Positions 46,181-59,341 of a stretch of DNA of 64,000 nt are shown here, piece by piece (the stretch's first letter is position 1; every line of letters starts with the position of its first letter). The notes beneath the pieces were generated by a model. That model searched no databases. It saw nothing but the letters and a program-made list of their open reading frames with translations, and was not told the DNA's origin. Source of the DNA: Triglochin maritima. Taxonomy: Eukaryota; Streptophyta; Magnoliopsida; Alismatales; Juncaginaceae. The DNA lies in contig OY821772.1 of assembly GCA_963682175.1 (NCBI GenBank), positions 17,476,743 through 17,540,742 of the forward strand. The letters run 5' to 3'. The position numbers and the translations under genes are program-made.

Positions 46181-46283
46181 CCGGTGATACAATTTTATTG
46201 ACTTATAACATTTTTGAGGAACTATAGATGTCGGCTATACAACAACTGACGTCTATACATAACTATAGACATTGGTTATACTA
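46181..46283. mobile_element. CACTA subterminal fragment (left part)
   Basis: Contains TATAGATGTCGGCTATACAACAACTGACGTCTATA and the first arm of another unit (ATAGACATTGG). Continues at 47711 after a solo LTR insertion. Confidence 0.7.
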
Positions 46284-47705
46284 TGATTAGTAGCATATCA
46301 TGCATTATATTCGTGCTATATATCCTTAATTTTACCCAAATATTGTGCTACTCAAGTGTTTGTTGTTATTTTCAGGTATTAGGTACTAAAGAAGAGAAGG
46401 GACGAGAAAAAGGACTGAAACATAAGAAGAAAGGACTTAAATGAAGCAAAATGGACCTCTCGATCATACACAAGGATCCATCTACAAGAGGGAAGGACCT
46501 GGACGTAAGTCCGGAGGGACCAAATAGCAAACAAAGAAACTCAACACCTTCATGAGGAGTATTTTGGCAATTTGATTTGGGTCCAGACTCCAATAACCGA
46601 TCCGAGTGCACCCCACATGAACAATTGAAGTACTAAAGAAGATATCCGAAAATTGATCTGATCCGACAAAGAGTGACTGCAAATTTTCCGTCCTATCGGC
46701 CAATTGGTAGTCCCTTTGAATCAAAATCCAACCCGATTTTGCGCAGATATGGGTTATGTGTTCTTGTCTATTCTGGGAATGTTTCATTAGTCCCACACCG
46801 GGGGATTGTCCCCAGTTGCCTTTTTCATGTCTATAAATAGAATTCTTGTTCCTCCTTTCTAACTACCCATTTCTTGGTGGCCATTCTCTCTACTTGGAGT
46901 AAGTCTTGGAGCAAAACTCAAGTGGAGAAGAATGCTACTTGTAATGTGAGTCATGTAAATAAAATAATTCTTCATTGTTTTGTTCTAATGTTGTCTCTTT
47001 TAATGCTTGCATGTTTACCTTAGTTTTATTCTCTTTATCTTAGTATAATTAGTTAGAATGTATTTCTTTCTTAATATAATTGTTACCTTATTGTGTAATG
47101 AGTAGTTCCATCCCCTTTTGGGGGTGGACATGATGTTTATACATGTAATGAAGAATGGGAATGAATCCTATCTTTTGCAATATGTGATGAATGTGAATGT
47201 ATGCTTATTTGTTTAAAAGAGAATACTTAACTTGATGAGTTTTACCATAATCATGAGGTACTTCACATGCTTGTTTAGGTTCTTAATAACCAATTTTTTA
47301 TGCTCATGTTAATCAACTAGGTTAGTGATTTGAATGATAGGTTTTGCCACAACCATTACATACTTCCTATGCATTAAAATACAACCTACACTTGTGCCTT
47401 AATGAATGCATTCTTCATCACTTTATTTCATGTGTACACACTCTCCACCCCTTGGGGATTTTTCTTCTTGAATTTGATCTTGCTTCGATAGTTAGTTTAG
47501 TTTCAATTCCTCTCGCTTTTATCTTCCTTGTTTGTTGTTTGCTAGTTTAGTGTAGCTTAGTTTAGTTCAATCAACTTCTTCTCCCCTTTATTTTCCACTC
47601 GATTTCTAAAGAACCAGAGTTGACACACCTCCCTGTGGACTCGACCCGTACTTGCCGCGTCTTCATCGACGTCGTGCACTTGTAGTATTTAAAACGATTG
47701 AATCA
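46284..47705 (+). repeat. Solo Athila-like LTR inserted in a CACTA hairpin unit
   Basis: TGATTAGTAGCATATCATGC start, GATTGAATCA end, TATA box 46832-46839. Flanked by TACTA (46279-46283) and CACTA (47706-47710), a 4-of-5 target duplication. Removing it rejoins the two arms of one GACGTC-type hairpin, which confirms the insertion point. Confidence 0.82.
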
Positions 47706-47710
47706 CACTA

Positions 47711-47878
47711 CAACTAATGCCTATACCTAACTATAGACGTCGATTGTAGAATAACCGATGTCCATAGTTATGTATAGGCGTCATCCTCCCTTACACGCGA
47801 CATATATACATATAGATGTCACCTCTATGGGAGATCAACGCATATTTGGCCATGCTTATTCTCTATTCTGCACTAGTC
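47711..47878. mobile_element. CACTA right terminus
   Basis: Subterminal units (ATAGACGTCGATTG..AACCGATGTCCATAG, near 47735) lead to the end ATTCTGCACTAGTC, which is the inverted form of the 33162 element's tip with a final G-to-C change. Same family as the 4-kb CACTA. The remainder of the element is missing. Confidence 0.75.
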
Positions 47879-49863
47879 TATATTAGGAAAACAACCAAAT
47901 TAATGCAAAGTATAATGCATATCATCAAAAGAAACATTACCGAATAATCTTACCTTCATGACATGAAAAGTTACCTTCTTTGTTGTTGCGGGCCTTCGAA
48001 AACTTGAGTATTTACAGATCTCAAGGCCCCTACCAAAATATGTAAAAGTTCAAAAATGGATTCAAATGTTCAATAACAACAAATTAACTTAAAATTTGAA
48101 TAGAATTATTCTAAATAACTTACATTTGAATAATGTTCTTTAAACCTTCGCTGGGTTCCTCCGACACCAAATAACAAGTATGTTGTCCACGTATTGAATT
48201 GTACCACAACTAACATCCAATGTTGTTGAAAACCACTCAAGTTAAATTACTTCATCAATTAGATCAATGTTAATCTTCTTTATGTTTTCCAAATGAAATA
48301 TAACGAAATTGATTGTATTATAAAATGTAATGAGCTACTTATGCCTCGCAATATGGTACTAGAAAGTAAGTCGCCTTCTTTGATGCTTGCAACACCTCTG
48401 CAAACTTTGAAGATTTGTTGTTTTCATTTAGAGGTCCTGGTTTGTTTATTAGAGTGGGACAAAAATATCCATATTTTTCATCATTCGGCATTTGGTACAG
48501 GTTCCTTATATAAAAAGATTAACACCATTAAAATTTAAATGTAACATAAATGGGTATGAAAAAGACAAACAATATTACTTCAAGTGAGCCTGAATGATTG
48601 TTGCACACAATCTTTCTATCTTCAGAAATTACATGACATCACTCATGCAGACATATAGCATGGCTTCTATGCAGCTCTCAGTTTTTTGCCTACCATTTGT
48701 TTTCACATAACACCTTGTATTGTAGAATCTCCATATTTTCTCTTTACAAGAGTATACATCAGTTTGAAATTCACAAGCAAATGACTCTCGTCAAACAACT
48801 TCTGAGGAGAAGATGCTTTTGACCATGGAACACTATGTTGAAACACAAAGAAGTATTATTAGAACAAAAAAATCAACAATATATCTACAATGTCGAAGTT
48901 ATAATATTCAAAGGTAATACTTTCACCTCCCTCTTTTTTTACTTGGGACCCTAAGTATTTTCATAGTCCTATTTGATTACCAACACCACGTACTCCACCA
49001 GCATGTTCCTCTCTACCAAGGACTCAAGTCAAAATATCTCTTCTGCCCTCTGAAACATATTTGCCTTGAGAAACTTGTAGTGTAAGTTCGTACAAAATAT
49101 CACAAAATCCTTAGACATTGTTGTTGGCTTTCAGGCCTTAATCCATGTTAATTTTGATGATTAATCAAAATAATCTTAATCAATCAACCTAGTCAATCAA
49201 AGTAGGCAAGCATGATTACATGAATTGCATATACACATGTATACTTGCAATCATCTTAATAGCTTGATCAAAATAATCAATAGAAGTAGCATTGAGACAA
49301 AGACATCAAAACTTTGAACCAAGACTTGTAATTTTCCATTTATTGAGTCCATAGGATTAAATGTGAACTTGAGTACAAGGTTTCTGTCCCGACCATGTTT
49401 GGTCAACCAAACCCCTAACAGATAACTGAAACTTTCACATCAGTATATGCTAAGGTGCTCTTTGTAATTGTCCAATCTGACAACCAAACACCATTCGATA
49501 GGCTGAAATGCCTTGGACTGGTTTTGGATATTACTTCAACAATAGCATTTGAATATTGCCTTTGAGCCCAATTAACTTGTCCTCTTTTGGATGATCTATC
49601 TTCTATTGGTCAACCCATTCCTTCTTGGCCTTTGGCGTGCAACAACTATTTACACGTAGCACATGACCGTTGCATTCAACTAATATTTGAGCCATGACTG
49701 TCAGCACAAAATTCGCACTAACTTCGGTCATCCGAATAGTCGACGGTCAAGCGAACATGATTAAAAAGAGCCTGACCAATTCTTACTGTCCACCATGAAA
49801 CGGTGAACAAAACACAATTCGGTGAACTGACTTTAAAAAGATTGAAATCAGAGAAAATTACTG
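47879..49863. other. Unassigned stretch
   Basis: No family recognised. The minus strand has interrupted coding-like phrases near 48850-48640 and 48250-48150, but nothing I can name. 49690-49850 contains GGTCATCCGAA, GTCGACGG, CGGTGAAC motifs and a phrase near 49785 that matches, inverted, the sequence at 61299-61320. Confidence 0.35.
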
Positions 49864-50415
49864 CACTACAGGAGAACTAGTCTTCAACGATAGATATTAA
49901 CCATCGGTCTACATATCCATCCGTCAGTGTAACGTTACACCGACTGACAAATGCCGTCAGAATAGTTTCTGGCACCAATTTTTTGGAGTGGTTTTCGTCG
50001 GAGAGGATACTATGAGTCGGAGTAGATCATGGGGTTTTACCGATGGATTATATCTGTCGTTGGTGTAGGTCATAGATATGACTGTTGATGTCAGGTCGTC
50101 GAAGTATATATTTTCTGGTGTTATTGACACCGACGGATAAGTCCGTTGATGATGAAAATCGGTGGAATATCCGTTGCTGTTATCTGAGGCGACAAAACAA
50201 GTTAATGATTTTGGTAGGAAAGTTCACACCAAAATGAACACCGACAGTCCATATCCATCTGCATATCCATCAGAGTTGTGCAACACTGACGTAAGATGTG
50301 CCAACGGATACTTATCTGTCAGTGTAGATCGACACCGATAGAGATCGGCGTCTACCGACGGACGTCGACATACACCGAAGGATAGGTACTGTCGGTGTAT
50401 CCATGTCCTGTAGTA
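49864..50415. mobile_element. 552-bp non-autonomous CACTA-type element
   Basis: Begins CACTACAGGAGA and ends, inverted, TACTACAGGACA (first base changed). Flanks CTG and ATG differ in one base. Inside are many CCGACGGAT / ATCCGTCGG units, a subterminal repeat distinct from the GACGTC type but shared with the element at 61395. No coding capacity. Confidence 0.75.
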
Positions 50416-50416
50416 A

Positions 50417-53400
50417 TGTGCGAATTATGGTTCGATCTTTGTGTCATGAGACAAGTTTGCAAAAATCATTCCGTACGAATTGGTTAAGCTCGTCATGCAT
50501 AGCCATTAGCCTAAAGGAATCTTCACATGTTTATTCCACCTTCTTAGATTCAAGTTGAGACTTCAATGTATAGGAATTGCACAGAACAAAAGCCCTCGAT
50601 CGTGCCATGACTTCACGAGATACATCACCTATTACTAGGTCCAGAGGATGGTCCTTTTTATAGATCCATTCATTCGGAAGTTCCTCAATATCCTCTTGTG
50701 GAGGATGGTCCTTTTTATAGATTCATTACTTAGGAAGTTCCTAAATATTCCATGGGGTTTTTCTTCAAAATTGGTCAAATGAGAACACAATTTATAACAT
50801 AACAAGCGATGTTAATTACTTCACACCAAAAATATTTAGGAAGACTCTTTTCGCAACGGATGGTCCATCCCATCTATTGGAGAGTTCCATTCTTCCTCTC
50901 AACAACCCCATCTTCTTGAGGCGTGCGAGGAAAAGATAAGTTGTGAACAATGCCATGTTTTTCACAAAAGCTTTAAAATATATTATTTTCAAACTTTCCT
51001 CCATTGTCACTTTACATCCTTAAATTCTTGGAATCATTTCTCTTTGAAGATGCTTACAAAAACTTTTGAAACTTTCAAATCCATGAAATTTATTTGCAAG
51101 AAAAACAACCCAAGTAAAGCATGTCAAATCATCAACTATAACAATTGCATACCTTTTTACCAACAAGGCTTAGGGTTCTTAGTGGACCCAAAAGGTCCAA
51201 GTGAAAGAGTTTTAGAGGTCGATGGTTGTTACCACATTCAAGTGACTTGAAGAAACTTTTCAATTGTTTTCAAATTGACAAGCATTGCAAAGCTTCTTTT
51301 TCTTGAAATCTAGTTTTTTACTCCTCATATTAAATAATTTGTGTAAACATGCTAATTTGTCCCAATCGATTGTGCCACAACCACGTCTCATCATCTGAGG
51401 CAATTAAACAAGTTTCATATGAGATAGAATCAATGTCATCAACATAAACCACTTATACATTTCCTTGTCTGATTCCATTAAAGATATTTTTCATTAGTTT
51501 TTAGAAATAATAAAACACAAAGGTTGATAAAAAAACGACTAGCTAATTCTTATCGGTAAGTTGGACAACACTAAAGTGACTATGCTTTAAACCATCTACT
51601 AACAAAACTTCTTCAATGCGATGAGTAGAATAATTATCATTAATGACATTACCAATGCCGATGATGAATCGTTTAGTATTGTCTCCAAATGTGACAACGC
51701 CCCATTTCCAGATCCCAAACCTGAGAATAAAGTGGGTTCTCTCATCATGTGCCTTGAGAACCCACTATCCAACATTCACTTCCCCCTTCTCTGTCTTTAC
51801 CTATAGCCAAATGGAAAATGAGGAAAATGATTTTGGTACACAAATTTGTTTGGGTCCTTGAGGGTTAGCTTTAGGTATCCAAACTTGTTTAGTCTTAGCC
51901 ACCCAAACATTTGAGGAAAATCTCTTCTTCATAAAAGAGTTATTCGATGAACGCACAACGTATGATTTGAGCTTCTTTTGTGAAGCATGCATATACTTAG
52001 CCATGTTCTTGTAGAGATTGTATTTGACTCCCAATGTCAAGCATTTTTCTACCTTTAGTGAACTTCTCAAGATCCTTAGTTAGTTGTGCATTTCTTGATT
52101 TAAGATCATCGTGTGAGGTGGCTTTTAGACAATCAATTTTCATGGTAAATTGTTTATTCTCTTTCACTGATGCATCATTCTTGCTTGATAGATCATTGTT
52201 TACCTTCTTAGCTAGTTTGTTTTTATGACATATAAGCTCATAATGTTGGCTAGTTCATGGAATGCATCAAACAATTCATCATAGGTGAAGGAATCAACTT
52301 GAGAATAGGATACTTCATGTTATTCACCATGAGCCATGTTACAAGAGTTAGAGTCATTGATTGAGGATGATGTGATGCTACAAAAATCTTTATCTTGCTC
52401 TTCTTGAGTCATTAGGCATTTGTTGGTCTCCTCCTTTTTGGACTCACTTGTAGAAGAAGATCTTGATGAGCTAGAATCATTCCAAGTAGGTTTTAGTGCT
52501 TTGTTGCATCATTCTCTCTACGTTCACTTTTTTTGTGACACTTCTCCTTGTCATCCTTTTCCATTCTCTTGTGCCTTTCCTCCCTTTCTTCTTTTTCCTT
52601 CTTGAAAACTTCTATCTCTCCTTTCCTCCCTTTCCATCATCTTGAACAATGGGTAATCATTTTTGAAGTGCCCAATTTTGTTACATTAAAAGCATGAGGG
52701 CATTTCAAGGATTCTCCCTTGTTTCTATGGTAGTGCTCTTTCATTAGATACTTCTTGGAGGGTCAGGTCAAGAAGGTAATGTCTTCATTGCTTTCACTTT
52801 TTCCCGAATCATTGGAATTGGAGATGGCTTTTTAGGCAATGGACTAGTCTTTCCTTCTTGTATTGTCCCTTTCTTTTCTTTCTCACTTCTTTCTTCTATC
52901 TGCCTCTTATAGACTATGAGGCTTCCAATTAGATCTTCCATTTTCGGTTTTGAAAGATCTTTGGCCTCCTTGATTGCGGTTGTATTCTTTAGCTATTCAT
53001 TTGTGAGGGATTAGATGAACTTCTGTGCCCTATCACTTCCCACAATGACTTTTCCATGATTTTTGAGAGAGTTGGTAATATGGGTTAAGCGAGTGTTCAT
53101 CTTGCATATCGTTTCCCCTTACTTCATAGAAAACATATAGTACTTTTGCATTAAAGAATCTACCCTAGTCTCCGTAACTGATGAAGATCCTTCAAAATGG
53201 GATTCAGGAAGTTTTCAAGCATCAAAAGCAAAATCACATGCATTTATTTTACAACATTGTTTGTCGCATATACCACACATGAAGATGTTTAGAAGTTTGA
53301 CATTCATTTCAACCATATGGGGCTCATCGTCCATCATGTTTTCTAAACTCTTAGTATGAGTATGAAACTTGAAGAAATAGCCAAGTTTGATGTCATATCA

Positions 53401-53550
53401 TTGGATAAAAGTTCTCATGCGTTTCTTCTAATGGACATAATTATTGTCGGTAAAGAATTGTGGCCTAGATGTATACACGCCCTCATTAGTTTGAGTCATT
53501 TTGCTTACCATGGTTGAGTTGATTGATTAAGCATGTACACTCTGATACCA
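50417..53550 (-). pseudogene. SIRE-like Ty1/copia gag-pol relic, truncated in RT
   Basis: Read leftward from the primer site. Gag at 53520-52600 has SSVTETRVDSLMQKYYMF (near 53170), ICKMNTRLTHITNSLKNHGK (near 53100) and a Lys/Glu-rich segment. A protease/Gag-pre-integrase area is barely readable (52000-51250). The integrase end has RTPQ..GVVERKNGTLQ in two frames (near 50930-50870). An RT entry phrase, LMAMHDELNQFVRNDF (near 50505-50460), is followed by truncation at the CACTA element at 50415. Wording matches the SIRE/Maximus lineage. Very many stops and frameshifts. A 57-base tandem duplication lies at about 50646-50760. Confidence 0.75.
53539..53550 (-). other. Primer binding site of the SIRE-like element
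   Basis: The minus strand reads TGGTATCAGAGT, initiator Met-tRNA type with one change, two bases from the LTR. Confidence 0.88.
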
Positions 53551-53552
53551 AT

Positions 53553-54141
53553 TGTAGGATCTAATAGATGTTAAGAGGGAGTGAACAGACTAAATGAAGT
53601 GTAAATGCCAAACTAAATGTAAGTGGATAGCAAACCACAAAAAGAACACCAATGTAAAGAGGTTTGGGACCTACAATCTGGGTCTAAGTCCTCTCTTACA
53701 AGCCCCACTCGATCTTGAGCCCCCACTTTCATCTTAACTATCTGATTTCCATTCGGAGATCATACCTTCATTACAACACAATCACATAGACAATCATTGT
53801 AATGCTTGAACTTCTCCCATAGCCCGGGAGAACATTCCAATCTCGAGTTACAACCTTCGAATTAGCAAGAAGTGTTGAACTCTAACTTGCGCAGTTGAAT
53901 TACAAAGATGAGAGTGGTGCTGATCAACTATGAATGGAAGCTTGAGTGGTGAGCAATGTAATAAAGAGAGCAATAGAGATTTCAGCAAGTGTAATACTTG
54001 TTTCTCTCGTGGGTCTATGTTGGTCACAAGAAATAGGGTTAAAACCAAGTAAATGGCAAAGAGACAAAGAAACAATTTCTGTTAGGGTCCAGATTTGGAC
54101 GACTAAAAGGAAGCGAGATGTAAGTAGTATCGAACACTAAT
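53553..54141 (-). repeat. SIRE-like 5' LTR, first segment
   Basis: Plus strand starts TGTAGGATC next to the primer site. Interrupted at 54141 by a solo Athila LTR and resumes at 55761. Confidence 0.75.
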
Positions 54142-55760
54142 TGATGTGTTCGTTTTAAATATCGCAAGTGCACGACGTCAGTGAAGACGTGGAAAATACG
54201 GGTTGATCCACAGGGAGGTGTGTCGACTCTGGTTTGTTCGAAGGTAAGTGGGAAAAGAGGTGAGAAAATTTGATTACGCTAAACTAGACTAAACTAAACT
54301 AGTAAGCACAAACAAGGAAATGAAATCCTGCAACAATGAAACTAAACTACCTAAGACAACAAGCTGGAATTCAGGAATGGAAACCTTTAAGGGGTGGAGT
54401 GTGCGCACATATGAATTTAAATAAGTAATGAATGACGTATGTAAGCATATATGTGTGTGTGTCATGTGTGTGTCTTCAGGCATAGGAAGTGTCTAAAGAT
54501 GTGGAAAAACCTATCAATCCATTCACACAACATATCAGCAATTACTACTTGATTACTATAGATTAGGCTCTGCATGAAGGGTGTCTAAATGCTATGGCAA
54601 GACTCATAAAAAACCAGGAACTCATATGAAGAAAAGAGCTAAGCATCGGAAGTGTCTAAATGTTATGGCAAAACCCATCAAAACAAAGTTTCTTCAATCA
54701 ATCAATCAATCAAGCAAACACAAATAAAAACACATAACTAACATGTAGCATATTCAACAGGAAATTTTAATCAATACATGAGGAAACAAAGCATGGGAAG
54801 TGCCTAAATCTTATAACAAAACCCATCAGAAATCCCCGAACATGTAGATGATTAAAATACCCCCAATGAACATACAAACATTCAAGTCTACACAATGAAA
54901 AAGTTCATCAAACATTCAAACTTCACAACATATATGTACATCATATCCACCCCCAAAGGGGGATGCAACTACTCACACATTATTAAGCTGACATTCATAT
55001 TAAAGAAATAAAACATGCTAATTAATTTTACAAAGATAAAACAAACAAAATTAACTAAGCATGCAAGAACTAAAAGTGACAACAAGGAACTAACAAAACA
55101 TTCTTTATTGCTCACTCACCTTACAAGTAGCATCTCTCCACCAGAGTTTTGCTCCAAGGCTTTACTCCTAGTAGAGAGAATGACCATTAAGAGAGGAGAT
55201 GTATTACAAAGGAGAAGGAAGAGTTCTATTTATAGTCATAAAAAAGGTAACCCGGGACAATCCACCAGTATGGAACTAAACAATACTATAAATGGACATA
55301 AAACAACATAATCGGACACCCGACTAAACCATGAACCATTTGGAGTCATTTGGACCACCAATTGGCGGTCTGAGACAACCAATTGGCGGTCTGGATTGGT
55401 TTGATTGAGTTTGGATTTGAATAGCTCATTTCTGGTTTGATTTCTTGATGTTTGGTGAACCCAATTTGGTTGTTGATGTTTAGGACCAAATCTAATTGCC
55501 AAAATAGTCCTCATGATGGTGTGGAGCTTCTTGATTTGCTCATTGGTCCTTTTGGTTTACATCCGGATCCTTCTCTCTTGCATCTCAGTCCATAAGTCTT
55601 GCAATTTAATCTTTTTTCTTGCTTTTAGGTCCTTTTTGAGTCTCTTCTTCTCAAACCTGTTTATTCTTGAAACTTAAACATAAGACTCGTTACATAGCAT
55701 TGCTTAGACTAACAATAAAGGATAAAAGACAAAAATATATGCATAATATGATGTCAATCA
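54142..55760 (-). repeat. Antisense solo Athila-like LTR inside the SIRE LTR
   Basis: Plus strand starts TGATGTGTTCG and ends GATGTCAATCA. Flanks CTAAT (54137-54141) and CTAAA (55761-55765) form a 4-of-5 duplication. Minus-strand TATA box at 55234-55227. Its palindrome pair (GACCACCAATTGGCGGTC, CAACCAATTGGCGGTC) at 55360-55400 is among the best preserved in the window. Confidence 0.88.
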
Positions 55761-55902
55761 CTAAACTAGAGGGGGTAAATAGATTTATATGGAATTATCT
55801 CTAATAATGCAGAACTAAAAAGTAAAGGAAGAGAATCGCAAATTACAAATTGACTACGGTGATTTTTATAGAGGTTCGACCACAACCACTGTGATCTAAT
55901 CC
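55761..55902 (-). repeat. SIRE-like 5' LTR, second segment
   Basis: Short LTR stretch with CTAGAGGGGGTAAATAG, a phrase typical of SIRE LTRs, between the solo LTR and the LINE target duplication. Confidence 0.65.
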
Positions 55903-56039
55903 TTTTTTTCAAAGCAATAGGGAGGCGTTGCCTCTAATATATTGATGTGTGTAAATATTTACAACCTATCAAAATTTATCTATTACAGCCCTCGAGTCAT
56001 GCTCGGTGCATAACTAGAATCTATCACTAAACAACATAC

Positions 56040-59000
56040 AAAAAATGCTCCACCCCAAAGGGTGTTTCAGCTATCCCCAACTACTCTCATACATTCGTAG
56101 AGCCTCAGAATCGTCTCTAAGCTCCCTAACTCTCGTGCCCATCATCCGCACCACATCCTTCATAAGCGTGCCCACATCCTTAGGTCGGCACTTTTCGTTT
56201 TCGAATATTCGCCTATTTCGCTCTTGTCAACACTCATATATGTTTGCAGAAAGAGCAAGTCTCGTGGTGGTTTGTTGCAGCTTTGACCCTCACATCTTTT
56301 GTAGCCTTTCCACTTCCGCAACAAGAATGAGAGCTGCATTAGTGTCCAGCCGTAGTATTCTCAACATTTGTACCCATACTTGACGTGTGAAGCGGCATTC
56401 CCAGAAAAGGTGTGCCATATCTTCATATCTTTCCTCACATAATACACAACGAGGTCATGGTTTGCCCCTAGCTCGCATAAGTGCCTTTGTGATCAACTGT
56501 CCTCGCACGACTCTCCAAAATGTGAGAGCATGCTTAGGTATGTGATTCTTGTGCCAAACCACCTCAATCCAGCCCACCTTACTTCCTCGAGGTACCACCC
56601 AACTCCCCGTTTCCCTTGCTGAAAATGCGTCACTTCTTGCTCCAACTCTAATAGGATTATCTCGCCCCCCGTGGATTAGAGTTTGCAATATCCTACGCCA
56701 TAATACCACCATCTCTAGGGACCTCAGCTCGGGGAGAGTCCAATCCACTTCATGAATGAAACCAGATACCATTGTATGGCATATCCATGTCATACTGGAG
56801 ACGCTCTCGCCCGGGCGAAGAGAGTAAGGGTTGTCCACACCAAGGGTCGGTAAAGAAATGAATTGTTGTCCCGTCTCCCACCTGGTATTGGATTTATCCT
56901 TCGCCACTTCTCGGACACATAGGATGCCCCACCACGCCCATGAGCACCCAGACGGTGGCCTAGGTAACCATATATTTCGGTTCCACAAGTATTTCCTTCG
57001 CATACACCGAACCCAATGTGATCCACCATCCGCAATGATCAACCAAAAGAGCCGAATTAGCCCAGCATCATTCCAGTCCTTTAGTCTCCTCAGCCACAAA
57101 CCCCCCTCCTTTTTCGGTTTGCAAATGTCCTTCCATGTAACCACCACCCACTTCATAGGAGCTCCCCATATGAAGTGGATCATGATGCTCTCCACCTCCT
57201 TTAAGACTTTCGTCGGGATAAGGAACTATGACGTCCAATAAATGCTCATAGACAGGAGCACGCTCTTGACTAACTCCACACGACCCGCCATCGAAGGAAA
57301 GTTTCTCTTCCAAGTGCTGAGCTGTTGTTGAACCTTGTTGATCAGCCCCATGCAATGATGTCTCCCCAGCCTTGAGGAGAAGAGTGGGAGGCCTAAATAT
57401 GTAACCAGAATATCAGCTCTCTCCATACCTAAATGAGAGCATATCCATGTGCCCTCGGTGGCTCCTCCTCCCATGAAGATTTGACTCTTTGCGACATTCA
57501 GCTGCAGCCCGGAGGTGGCTGAGAATTCAGTAAGTATACGCTTTATCACCCTTGCATTGGCTCTTGTAGCAGCAGTAAAGACCATCACGTCATCTGCGAA
57601 CAGGAGGAGGGAGATTTATACATCCCCACACCTTGCTGGTTCGTGATTGCCCCTCTCAACCTCCCTTCTGAACATGGCACTCAAAACCTCCATACATAGA
57701 ACAATGAGATAGGGAGCCAACGGATCACCTTGTTTCAGTCCATTTGTGGAAGCAAACGGTCTAGAGTTCTTGCCATTCACCGTAACGACAAAGGAAGCTC
57801 GGATGCAAGACATCATGAGTTTACATCAATGGTGGGGTAGGCCAACCCTCTTGAGTACTTCCTCTAAGAACTTCCAAGAAATAGAGTCATATGCTTTCCT
57901 AAGGTCGAGCTTTAAACATATCCTTACACGTCCTCCTCCCAAGTGCATATTGTGGCATATCTCGTGAGCGAGCAAGATGTTGTCACTGATTCTCCATCCA
58001 CTCACGAATGCGCTTTGCGTTTTCCCCACCAAATTAGGAAGGAGTATCTTCAATCGATTTGCCAAAATATTTGACATGAACCGGCACACCATATTGCAAA
58101 GGGAAATGGGTCAATAATCATCAATCACGGTTGGTGTCGTCTTCTTCGGGATAATCGTAATGGAGGTGTAGTTAACTTGCTTCAGTAGTTTCCCACTCTT
58201 CATGAAGTATTCGACAGCTTTGAAAAGCTCTCTCTTCACACATTCCCACGTGGCTTTGAAGAATTTTGCGTTGAAGCCATCCGGGCCCGGTGCCTTGTCC
58301 ACATTTGATTGTTTCACCGCTTCCTCCAACTCCTTCATATCTAGTGGTCAAATAATTGCTCTCGTCTTGTCCTCCCCAACTTTAGGAAGGGATAACGTCA
58401 GATCAATGGGCTGAACCTGAAAATCACTAGAAAACAAGTTAGAAAAACACCTTCGAAAGGTCTCTCGGATAGCCTCTTCATCCTCAATAACCACCCCTTC
58501 CTCACTCACTCTCCTCATATTATTGGTGGCTCTCCTCACTCTAAGGGAAACATGGAAATATCTTGAATTTCTGTCACCCTCTTGCAGCCATCGAACCCTT
58601 GATTTCTGTCTCAATAAAGCCTCCTCCCGAACCAAGGCACGGTCCATGTCCACCTTACAAGGAATCTCACATGTGAAAGCTCCTCATCTCGTGGATTTTC
58701 CTCCCTTTGTCTCATAATGTCAGCCAGCTGGAGCTGAGCTTCACCCACTTTGTGTTCCACATGGCCGAAAGTATCCGCACTCCATCTCTTTAATGCCTCT
58801 TTCACCTCAAGAAACTTTGCTACCAAACGAAACATGGGGGTAGCTTCCACCCGCGTGGCCCAAGCCTCCCTCACCACTTCATTGAACATCTCATGCTCAG
58901 CCCAGAAATTCACAAACCGAAACATTCGCTTCCTTCGTTGTGCCTCCTTCTCCACATACAAGGTGAGCATCGAGTAGTCACTCAAGTCTCTATCCCCCAC

Positions 59001-59341
59001 AACATAATAAGATTCAGGATATGTCTCCAACCACGCATGGGACATGAAAATTCTATCAATTCTCATCTCGATGATTGCCTCCCCATGCGAGGAATTGGAC
59101 CACGTAAATTCACCTCCGGTAGACGGGAATTCCACAAGTTGAAGCCGATCCGCACAAGCATTAAACTCATCCATGGCCACCATATTTAGACCCGTTCCAC
59201 CCCTCTTCTCATTATCTCTCCTGATACAATTAAAGTCCCCACAAACCAGCCAAGGCGTCGAGGGTGCTGGAATGGCACGAGCAAGGTCTTCCCAAAGTGA
59301 CCTCCGCTACACGTGCCCGTTGTCAGCATAGACCGTAGTGA
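56040..59341 (-). pseudogene. LINE ORF2: endonuclease remnant, reverse transcriptase and zf-RVT
   Basis: The endonuclease begins only at its middle (TTVYADNGHV near 59340, CGDFNCIRRD near 59240, RIDRIF near 59060), so the N-terminal half with its first catalytic residues is missing, the frame running on from ORF1. RT follows: DKAPGPDGFNAKFF (near 58290), IIPKK, KTQSAFVSGWRISDNILLAHE (near 58020), LDLRKAYDSISW (near 57905), [12 protein letters not shown] (near 57740), FADD (near 57600). The C-terminal zf-RVT region has HIPKHALTFWRVVRGQL (near 56530) and CVLCEERYEDMAHLFWEC (near 56445-56390). Several stops and frame changes, including a stop seven residues before FADD. ORF2 nicks the target and primes cDNA synthesis. 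Confidence 0.87.

Noticed and set aside
46284..47710. A small CACTA element starting at CACTACAAC (47706) and ending at 47878
   Set aside because: The CACTA at 47706 is the target duplication of the solo LTR. The following bases pair with the arm left of the LTR, and no 3-bp duplication fits.
56831..57241. 136-codon plus-strand frame opposite the LINE
   Set aside because: It is the complement of the RT and zf-RVT coding region. The minus strand carries the recognisable domains.
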